From positions 62,001 to 126,000 of the forward strand of contig KZ627148.1 of assembly GCA_002917775.1 (NCBI GenBank): 64,000 nucleotides of DNA, given 5' to 3'. The stretch comes from Glaciozyma antarctica PI12. Taxonomy: Eukaryota; Basidiomycota; Microbotryomycetes; Kriegeriales; Camptobasidiaceae. Both the position numbers and the translations under genes were made by a program. How positions within the stretch are numbered: the stretch's first letter is position 1; each line of letters opens with the position of its first letter. Below, one piece after another: positions 56,388 to 64,000 of this stretch. The notes beneath the pieces were generated by a model, which worked only from the letters and a program-made list of their open reading frames with translations, was not told the origin of the DNA and ran no database searches.

Positions 56388-58784
56388 ATGAAGACCCCCG
56401 GACTTGTCCTTCCCATCGCTCCTCTCCTAGCCCTCCTCCCCCTCCTCCTCCTCTTCAGCCCCATCCAATCCACGGCCCAACAGGTCGCCGGTTCGGCCGG
56501 AACAATCACGACTGGATCTTGTGGTTGGGCATCTTTGTGTCGTGCTGATCAGCCTTGTTGCTCCGTACGTTCTCAGTGGGGGACGAGAGGGGCGGACGCT
56601 GATGCCGGCGGAATGGGATAGGAATTTGGCTTCTGTGCGAGCGGAGGCGCGTGCTTGAGTGGCTGCAACCCTTCTGGGAGTACCGATGAGGGATTCTGTG
56701 CTCCTGTTCCCGTCTGTCGGAGCAGCAACGTGAGTTCCTTCGTGCGCCGAGGTCAGGGGAGAGAGCTGATACAACCACACGATAGTACACGTTCCCAGAC
56801 ACGTCGAGGATCGAGATGAACCTCACCAACTACAAGGTGTGTTGAGCGATTCGAAGCGGGGCACTGCAGGAGCTGATCTCGTGCACAGGGTGACGCCGAC
56901 GCCCACGACTGGACTGTCGACCACCGTGCGTACTTATCCACCCACTCCAAAGACGGCGCTGACTTTGACTTTCTTTCAACGCAGTGGACAACGAAGTCAC
57001 CTCCATCGTCCAGAACAACGAGCTCGTCCTCCTCCTCACCGAAGAAGGTGGAGGAACGCGCCTCTCCTCGACCCACAGCCTGCTGTACGGTACCGTCACG
57101 GCGAGCATGCGTACCGTTGGAGCCGTCGGAATCGTCACCGCTTTCATCACGATGGTGCGTACACAACGGGTAGCGGGAATGGGAGGGAGCTGACCTGGCT
57201 TCTGGGTGCGCAGAGTGGAGTCAAAGACGAGATCGACTTTGAGTGGACTGGCGACGATAACGACGAGGTGCAGACGAACTTTTTCTGGCAGGGCGACCTG
57301 AATAATTGTGCGTATCGTCGTGCGGAGGACGAACAACTCGCTAACGCTGCTGTCTCTGGCAGACGAGAACGGTGGGGAAGGCGCGGCGAGGAATCGCGAC
57401 ACGCAGTACCACGTCTACGGCATTCTTTGGACGCCCAACCAGCTCCAGTGGTGCGTTCCGCTCTCATTCTGTCGTTCTCCCTCACGCGCTGATTCCTTCC
57501 CTCCCGCAGGACCGTCGACGGCCGAGTCATTCGCACCCTCACCAGGGCCTCAACGCTCGACCCCAGCAGCGGGCTCTACAAGTTCCCTCAAACGCCCTCT
57601 CGCATCCAGCTCTCCGTTTGGCCCGCTGGCATTCCCGGAGCCTCTCAGGGCGTACGTCGTTCCCTTCCTTCGCCGTTTGCAAGCTGACGCCTCGCGCAGA
57701 CGGTCGATTGGGCCGGTGGAATGATCGACTGGACCGATAGGACGTACGTCTCGCAAGGATACTTTGCGGCGTACGTCCAGTGGGTAAACGTCGTTTGCGA
57801 CGACACTTCGGATCTACCGTTTATCAGCGGGAACTCGACGAAGAGCAGACTGGGCAAGCGTCAGCAGACGATTAACTCGTACATCTGGGGCAGTGCGTTC
57901 TTTCTCTCGGATTTGAGGTGGAGTTGGAGCTGACGATGGGAGCAGAGAACAACACGGAGGGACAGGTGCAGGTCATGGCGAGTGATGCGTCGACGGTCAT
58001 CAACAGCGCGTCGTCGACTGGGAAGCAGAGTACGTCCTTTTTCAGCCTTCTCGTACGCGCGACGCTGATGAGCGACGCAGTGATCCTCACCGGCAAGAAA
58101 GCAGGGACGTCAGGCAACGGATCCGTGCTGGGCGATACTGCTGTCGGCAACTGGTGGTCGAAGCTCGGTACCGCAGCTGTGAGTTGTCTTCTCCTGCCCA
58201 GATACGTCGAGGATGAAGCTGATAGCTCCTCACAGCGCGTCGGAATCATCGTCGGCTGCGTCGCCGCCTTCCTTATCCTCCTCATCCTCACTTGTACCTG
58301 CTGTACGTCCGTCCCACCCCCTCCCTCGCTCCCACTCACTCCTCCCACAGTCGCCCGCCGAAACGACAAGAAGAAGCAAGCCAAGTACGCCGCCGTCGGC
58401 GGCGCCACCACCAAGGACTCTATCCCGCTCGTCTCGTCCAAATTCACCTCCGAGAAGCCGACGGGCGCGACGCCTTCCTGGACTGCTCAGCAAGCCCGCG
58501 ACTCGCCCGCCCCTCCTCGGCGCCAGCAGCAGTATGGATCGCAGGACCCATATGCTCAGCAAGACCAGTACGCGCAACGGGAACAGTACGCACAACGGGA
58601 GCAGTACGCGCAGAGGGGGCAGCAGGCTTGGGCGCCGCAGGCGCCGCAGACGCCTCAGACGCCGCAGTACAGTCCTGGGTACGGACAGTACCAGCCGCAG
58701 GAGGGGTATGGAGCGCAGTATGGTGGACAGGGCTATGGAGGGTACCAGGAGGGCGGGTATGGAGCGAGGCGAGAGAGGTATTAG
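56388..58784 (+). CDS. CRH1: CRH-type chitin-glucan transglycosylase (GH16) with chitin-binding domain and membrane anchor
   Basis: Cell-wall enzyme that links chitin to beta-glucan. A signal peptide (LLALLPLLLLFSPIQSTAQQ) is followed by a CBM18-like cysteine-rich chitin-binding domain (CGWASLCRADQPCCS, EFGFCASGGACLSGC). The GH16 domain starts with FPDTSRIEMNLTNYKGDADA. The catalytic DEIDFEWTG is at 57226-57252, with both glutamates of the DExDxE type; then TQYHVYGILWTPNQLQWTVD and FISGNSTKSRLGKRQQTINS. Unlike yeast Crh proteins with a GPI signal, the C-terminus has a true membrane helix (VGIIVGCVAAFLILLILTCT) and a cytosolic tail rich in glutamine, tyrosine and glycine, including a small repeat of QYAQRE. 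About twelve exons. Basidiomycete Crh-like proteins with such tails fit an integral-membrane form. Confidence 0.92.
58558..58620 (+). repeat. Short tandem repeat in the CRH tail
   Basis: Three to four near-copies of an 18-base unit encoding QYAQRE in the cytosolic tail. In frame, so it varies tail length without breaking the gene. Confidence 0.75.
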
Positions 58785-59060
58785 GGTCGAGAATGGTGTA
58801 TTTCTTGTTGTTCTCGAGGAGAGGCTTGAATTGCAGTACGTATTGTTTCGATAGCTTCCTGCGCGGGATTGGTATCGCTGCTCGTTCTTGAGTCGATGGT
58901 GCGAGGACTTTTGCGTCGGAGAGGAGGAAGAGCGGGCGAGCGAGCCTTCGTGGAGCTCGCTGCAGGTCCGTGTCTCTCAAACTGGCGCTCTCTCGCAGAG
59001 CTCACGAAAGTTCTTTGCACAGAAGCTACAAACGCCGCCTCAACCGATTCCCAGCACACC

Positions 59061-59372
59061 TCACCCCTCCCACCCCGCCCTCAGCTCCCCAAGCTTCTTC
59101 GCCAGGATCCGCCTCTGCAACCCCGGCAGCCCCTCCTGCTCCAAACTCTTCAGAATGTCGACCAGAGCGTCTTCCGATGTGACGACCAGCACGACGAAGC
59201 TCTCGGTCGAGCGGAGTCCGTGCGAGTGGAAGAGCGGCGCGAAGGTCGCTAGCGAGGGGGAGAGCGAGGCGAGAATGTTGGCGAGGTCTTCAATGGAGAT
59301 TGGGGAAGGCTGGAGAGTGGAGTGCGAAGTGGAGGGGGGAGGGTTGGGCTGGAGGAGCTCCCGCCGTCCCAT
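59061..59372 (-). CDS. FS family SAM-like domain, stand-alone (7a)
   Basis: 103-residue open frame from ATG 59372 (MGRRELLQPNPPPS). A short proline/serine lead is followed by an intact SAM-like fold: IEDLANILASLSPSLATFAP, LFHSHGLRSTESFVVLVVTS, EDALVDILKSLEQEGLPGLQ, RRILAKKLGELRAGWEG. No zinc module is attached. It could be a free SAM-like protein, the last exon of a longer transcript with 7b, or the remnant of a truncated FS gene. The domain itself is the cleanest in the window. Confidence 0.5.
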   Translation of the reverse strand: MGRRELLQPNPPPSTSHSTLQPSPISIEDLANILASLSPSLATFAPLFHSHGLRSTESFVVLVVTSEDALVDILKSLEQEGLPGLQRRILAKKLGELRAGWEG

Positions 59373-59393
59373 CTCCTCCTATCCATCACCCCC

Positions 59394-59807
59394 CTACTCC
59401 CTCAACTCCTCCTGCGCCCTCTCCACTCCCGCCCTAAACGCCACCCTCTGGAACGCCGGCATTCCTTTGAAGTCGTCAATCCCCGCGTCCAGCTCCTTGA
59501 TGTACGCCTCGAGGCAGATGGGCCCGAGGCTGAGGAGGCGGACGAGGGCGGAGGAGGAGGTGAGGCCGGATGCGATAAGGAGAGGCGCGTAGGGTGGGAG
59601 TGACGAGGAGAGGTGGCGGAGGAAGGCGGTGAGGGAGGGTGGGCGGGCGGAAGGGAAGGTCGAGGACGGTGTCGAAATTGGCTGATGGCGAAGGGAGGAG
59701 CTCGCCTGGGGAGGAGCTGGAGGCGAGTAGCTGTGCGAGGGTGCGGAATCGCGCGAGGTGGAGGCGTGGGAGGAGGGATAGATAAATAGATAGATAGATA
59801 TCTTCAT
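59394..59807 (-). CDS. FS family SAM-like domain, stand-alone (7b)
   Basis: 137-residue frame whose only ATG lies inside or next to a GATA microsatellite (MKISIYLFIYPSSH), so the start is doubtful. It goes on with a serine/proline linker and a SAM-like domain of the FS2 type: LTAFLRHLSSSLPPYAPLLI, ASGLTSSSALVRLLSLGPIC, then GMPAFQRVAFRAGVERAQEE and a stop at 59394. It sits 22 bases upstream of unit 7a in the same direction. The zinc-module part is missing upstream. Confidence 0.45.
   Translation of the reverse strand: MKISIYLFIYPSSHASTSRDSAPSHSYSPPAPPQASSSLRHQPISTPSSTFPSARPPSLTAFLRHLSSSLPPYAPLLIASGLTSSSALVRLLSLGPICLEAYIKELDAGIDDFKGMPAFQRVAFRAGVERAQEELRE
59769..59802. repeat. GATA microsatellite
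   Basis: An imperfect GATA/AATA run at the left border of an AT-rich patch. It provides the doubtful start of unit 7b. Confidence 0.7.
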
Positions 59808-60126
59808 TTCTAGTCATGTCGAGCTATGCCCATGTAGACCACCAGTATGTGGGAGAGACCAAAGGCGAGGAGAGGGGGGAGTACGGGGTGTGGAGCGAGT
59901 CCTATAGTGTCCAGATACTTGAAACGCAATGTAGTGTAAACAGAAATACCTCCCCCCGTCGCGCCGCCAGCTCCTAGCCCCATCCCAGCGCCGCCGCGCT
60001 CATCACCAACCATCCTCGCTCCTCCCGTCCGCCCTCATCCCTCCACTCCAATGCCCTCTCCACTCACACCTCCGAGTACCCTCCCCCGGCATACTCCTCC
60101 TGGACTGGCGCCTCCCCGCTCAGCCC
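59808..60126. other. Interval between FS7b and FS8
   Basis: 319 bases, partly AT-rich. No gene seen. Confidence 0.4.
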
Positions 60127-62111
60127 TTACCCTTTCGCACACCCTTCCCTCGCGCCTTAAGCCTCGCCTTGAGCTCCTCGTGGTACCTCGGAAAGCGACC
60201 GGTGTTGGTGACGAAAGCGAGCGTGTGAGGCACGACCTTCGGGTTGCTGAGGAGGGAGGAGAGGTCGTAGGCGTCCGGTCCGACGGCGTGGACGAGTCGG
60301 GATAGGAGCGACCCTTTAACGGTCCTGGAGCTCGCTGAGAGGAGGGCGACGAGGTGTCGCGAGGAGAAGGGTGAGGGACGTGTCGAGGAGGGGGACGAGC
60401 TGCTGGCGCTTTGTGCGAGCGACGGGACGAGGGCTGAGCTGGAGGGATGGTCCGGTGAAGGGAGGGGCTCGGGTCTTGGTGTCGCGAGCGAGCCGCTTTG
60501 GGAGACCTGTCGAAGTCGTCCCGTTCGTCGGTCGAGTCCTTACGCGAGCGCCGCTTGCCCTTGGTCTTCTCCGCCGCCTGCTCCCACCGCGGCTCCTCCG
60601 ACTCCTGCTCGATCGGCGCTGGTCACAAGTAGAAATCGTTCAGCGCACGGTCGTCCTCCATGTCGTCCTGCGAAGACCGCTCATCACGGTCGACCTCCTC
60701 GTCCCTCGCCAAGTCCGACTTTGACGGATGCTGAGCTCGACCGAAATCGAAGTTGAAAGGGTCCGCTTCGTTCTGCTCGGAAGCGTCCAGCGAAGCGCCG
60801 TTCTCGCTCCCCGCGACGTCCCCCGAATCCTGCTCCCACCACTGCCCCAGCCGCTCCGCGTAATCGACCACCCTCCCCTCGCGATCGTTCTGCCGCTCTG
60901 TCTCGTCGAATTCGTCGTCTCCGAGGTCGCTCTACGCGACGTCGTACTCCTCTGGGATGTCTCCAGCGTCGCGCGTGCCAAGCGCTGCCTCCGGGCGGTC
61001 AACTTCGTCGAAGGTGCGATGCTCGGCGGGGATTTGCGACGATGCTCGTCGACGACGCAGGGGAGGAGGAGAGGGGGAACCGAGACTGCGCTCAGAGTCG
61101 GAGAGGGACGTGAGGCTTGACGAGTACTGCGATCCTCGTTCGCCAGACTCGGCCTCGCTCGACTCCTCCTTGAACCTCCCGGTATCACCAGAGACTTCGT
61201 CGACGCTGCCCGATCCGCGATGGTTGTGCCCTCCTCGCAGGTCGGCAGCGATCCAGCGCTCGACTCCATCGACGTCATGTCGTTCTACTCGCAGCAAGAA
61301 CGGACATCCGGCGCCAGAACGGTCGTGCGGGACGCACCGCAGGTCGAATCGCCTTTCCGCCATCTTTCCCTTGCGTACCGTGCTGTTAACGTGGAGCACG
61401 AAGGAGCGTTGCTGGGCGGCGGCGCAGGCATAGATTCGGAAGAGCTCGTGTGAGGGCGCCGAATAGCCGTTCGACGGGGTGGGGAAAGTGAGAGGTGGTC
61501 CCTGACGAGAGGGAATTCAGCAGCTGTCGTAAGAGGAAGGAGGGAGCGAGACCAACCTCGGCGAGACTAGTGACTCGAGAGCGAAGCCTCAGACCGTGGT
61601 GCTGCTTGATGTACGGGAGTCGCGCCGAGATTGGCTCTGCTACCTCCTCCTGCGGCTCCTCCGCCTGCGACGACGAATCCGAGTCGACCGCGACCGTGTG
61701 GCTGAACCGCGCCGCACGAGCTTCTCGCCGAGCGCCTGCTCGTTGCTCCGCCTCCACCGTCTCCTTCAAAGCAAGGAGGACCGCCGGATCTTCCTCTGAG
61801 AGTGCGTGCGGGTGCGTGAGGCGAGAGAGGGTGATCTTGATCGTCGAAGAGTTCGAATGAGGCCGCGTAGCTTCGATACGGAACGGACAGCGGCCGTCGA
61901 GTTGCGGGCAGTTGAAGATGATCTGCTGGGCGTACCGAGTCGAGTTCTCGACAGTGAGAGAGTATCGGCGAGATACTGGAGGGCAGAGACGTTAGCCTGG
62001 GGAGAGGGACCCGCCGCGGAGGGACGCACGAGCGGCGGCGAGGACTGCAGCCTTGAAGTGAGCGTTGCTCCGCCATTCACTGCCGAGCTCTGGAAACGCC
62101 GACTCCTCCAT
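60127..62111 (-). pseudogene. FS family member 8, intact head with two in-frame stops later
   Basis: Subfamily B with the best-defined start: ATG 62111, MEESAFPELGSEWRSNAHFK. An intron (about 61979-62030) joins to LSRRYSLTVENSTRYAQQII and zinc module 1 (CPQLDGRCPFRIEA ... LTHPHAL, about 61800-61900). A charged coiled coil (KETVEAEQRAGARREARAAR) and an intron (to about 61502) lead to module 2: GPPLTFPTPSNGYSAPSHEL, FRIYACAAAQQRSFVLHVNS, LRCVPHDRSGAGCPFLLRVE, ERWIAADLRGGHNHRG (about 61200-61500). The long acidic linker holds a TAG (60932-60934) and a TGA (60623-60625) in an otherwise open frame. The end (NPKVVPHTLAFVTNTGRFPR; ELKARLKARGKGVRKG) is SAM-like but diverged, and its frame changes near 60310. 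Introns could hide the stops; none is clear. Confidence 0.55.
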
Positions 62112-62129
62112 CGTGAAGCGGCGAGAGGA

Positions 62130-64000
62130 AGGGAACACGTCGCGGCGGAACTCGTGGTCTCCTCACGGGGCCCCAGCGCGGCGGAGGCCCTCCCTTTGTT
62201 CGTTAAAACGTATCTCGGGGGACCACAGCATGTTTCGAGGCCAATGAGATTGACGAGGCTAGTCCGGGAGGTAACTCGGGAGGCAATGAGGAGAGGTGCG
62301 TAGGGAGAGAGGGAGGGGGAGAGCGTAAAAGGATACACTCGCATGCACAAACACCTATCTGACGAAAACTTATAAGAGTATGACAATAACAATATATCTA
62401 TATAGGTATGCCGTCCCGCAAAGCTGTTGGGCTGGCCACACCGCCGCATCCTCCTCGACGGCGATCTCCATCTGCTCCTCCCGTATCCGTCGCTCCTCCT
62501 TTCGGTCGCCCGCGAACGACTGCCCGAATCCCTCCTCATCCGACGCCTCGTAATTCACAGCGAAGTAATCCCTCGCAGCCGGCGCCTCCTCAGGCTTGGG
62601 TTCAGCAGCAGCGACGGCCTGCTCGCTCCCGACCTCGCGCTCATCCACCACCGCCGCCTCGCACCTGACCTCCGCAAGGAAAGCTGTCGTGCCGGGCGCC
62701 AATGAGGGAGTTGAGATAGGAAGTTGAGGAGGAGGGGAGGATGACTGCCGCTCATCATCCGACGGCGACGAAAGGCTCGACATCTCCGTCAACTCGCGCC
62801 TCCCCCTCTCCTCCTCCACCCGCCCAGCTCCCACCTCATGATTATGCTCACCGTGTAGCTCCACGACCTTCCACTCATCCACCTCCCCCACCTCCTCACA
62901 CTCGACCAGCACCCAGAACTGGCAATTCGACCTGTCCTTCCCGCGCCCGTACTCGCTGCACACGAGCTCGAACTGGTCGAGCTTGGGCTTGCGAGTGTCG
63001 TAGAGACGGAGGGAGAAGGATTGCTGGAGAGCGGCGGCGCCGGCGTGGATGCGGAAGGCGGTCGAAGTGAGTGCGGAGAAGCCATTGGTGGAGGAGGGGA
63101 AGGAGAGGGGACCGAGCTAGTGAAGAGGTTAGCGCTGGAAGAGAAAGAGGGAGAAGGAAGCGGACGTTGGAGAGTGCTAGGATGGGGTCGACGAGGTCGC
63201 GGCCGTGTACGAGGTTCGGAGTGTCGGCGGGAGTGGCGTCGGGGGGTAAGGAGGCGTGAGTTGAGGGGAAGGCGCGGATGGTCGGGGCGGATCGTTTGCG
63301 CGGCACGAGCTGCAATCAAACGTTAAAATCAACTTCTGTCGATGGGTCGAGCACGAAGAGCAGGCGCACCTTGGGACGACTGCTCGAGGCCACCGCGATG
63401 GGAGGTGCTCGCACCGAGGTCTCGGCGACTGTGATACGGCTTCGCGAATCACAGGAATGCTCGAGCGTGCTGTCCGCCATTTGCCATTTCCCATCTCGTT
63501 CCTCAACGCCGACGAAGAAGGAGCAGACGCCGAGTACGCCGTGTCGCAAGGGGTTGCCGCACTCGAAATGGGCCGAGTCCTTGTTGGCGCTGAGACTCGA
63601 GAGGAGGAGAGGAAACTTGTCGAACCGGGCAGCGGCGTGCAGGCGGATGAGGATGGCGCGGAAGGTCGGAAAGGGGAGGTTCGAGGCGGGAGTTGGGAAG
63701 GAAGGTGCAGTCTGAGGCGAAGCACGTTAGCTGAGTCTCCGGGAGAAGTGAGGGATACCCCACCTTCAGAAGCTGCAATACCTCCTTCTCCATGCTCTGC
63801 GCGGAAGGGAACCTCGCGTCTTTCGATGACCCCAAGCTAGCCAGCCCAGAGTCGCGTGCCGCCGTTCTTGTGGAGAGGCACCTGGCCCGCAGACGCTCCT
63901 CCTCCTCCTGCTCCGCCTTGTCCATCATTTCCTTCCCTTTTTCTTTAACTGGAGCCAGCTCCTTCCCCGCCGTCGCTTCGTGCGAATGCCTGAGTTCCCG
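62130..64000 (-). CDS. FS family member 9, partial (runs off right edge)
   Basis: Subfamily B. At the edge the frame starts inside zinc module 1 (RELRHSHEATAGKEL), then a charged coiled coil (AEQEEEERLRARCL). Module 2 (about 63320-63720): SFPTPASNLPFPTFRAILIR, FECGNPLRHGVLGVCSFFVG, GKWQMADSTLEHSCDS, where the last histidine is replaced by cysteine. Module 3 (about 62830-63120): LGPLSFPSSTNGFSALTSTA, LVCSEYGRGKDRSNCQFWVL, DEWKVVELHGEHNHEVG. An acidic linker ends in the frame stop at 62370 after an AT-rich stretch (62335-62415). The SAM-like first half (FTLSPSLSPYAPLLIASRVT, about 62220-62340) follows beyond it in another frame. The AT-rich stretch may be an insertion or an intron. Confidence 0.55.
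62335..62415. other. AT-rich patch inside FS9
   Basis: About 80 bases of strikingly low GC between the FS9 linker and its SAM-like remnant. I see no terminal repeats or duplication. Confidence 0.5.

Overview
The window is nuclear DNA of a filament- or yeast-forming fungus, most likely a basidiomycete of the Rhodotorula/Rhodosporidium kind (Microbotryomycetes). This rests on high GC, many short introns (about 45-60 bases, GTGAGT/GTGCGT/GTACGT donors, CTAAC/CTGAC branch sites, CAG ends), tiny exons, and the protein set. The standard genetic code fits: a tRNA-Leu(CAG) lies at 7.65 kb.

Layout: LTN1 N-terminus (1-1149, -); F-box gene A (1.6-2.7 kb, +); a MYND-finger gene (3.4-5.4 kb, -); an unknown 6.3-6.9 kb gene (-); tRNA-Leu; ATG5 (8.4-10.0 kb, -); a shortened F-box paralogue B (10.8-11.3 kb, -); a GT15 alpha-1,2-mannosyltransferase (11.9-13.7 kb, +); a run of members of an unusual gene family (14.3-20.2 kb); an MFS transporter (20.8-23.1 kb, -); two divergent ferric reductases (24.4-26.8 kb - and 28.3-30.7 kb +) around a patchwork of duplicated fragments; another family member (31.0-33.0 kb, -); MAP2, TKL1 and an acetate-transporter gene (33.3-40.3 kb, all -); a gene-poor stretch with tRNA-Thr and a 285-base assembly gap; MED16 (45.0-48.8 kb, -), divergent from PTC7 (48.8-50.4 kb, +); a family member (50.5-52.1 kb, -); a TOK-type K+ channel (52.1-54.7 kb, -), divergent from PAM17 (54.9-55.7 kb, +); a CRH-type chitin transglycosylase (56.4-58.8 kb, +); and four more family units to the right edge (59.1-64 kb, -).

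The housekeeping genes are unlinked in function (ribosome quality control, autophagy, cell wall mannan and chitin, iron reduction, pentose phosphate pathway, Mediator, mitochondrial import). What ties the window together is the dispersed family, called FS here. Its members carry two or three zinc-knuckle modules of the FAR1/WRKY-GCM1 type (C-x(5-10)-C ... W ... H-x-H), charged or acidic linkers, and a C-terminal SAM-like helical domain. About ten units lie between ordinary genes. Many are broken, while the genes between them read cleanly. I found no transposase, CRISPR array or virus-like element.
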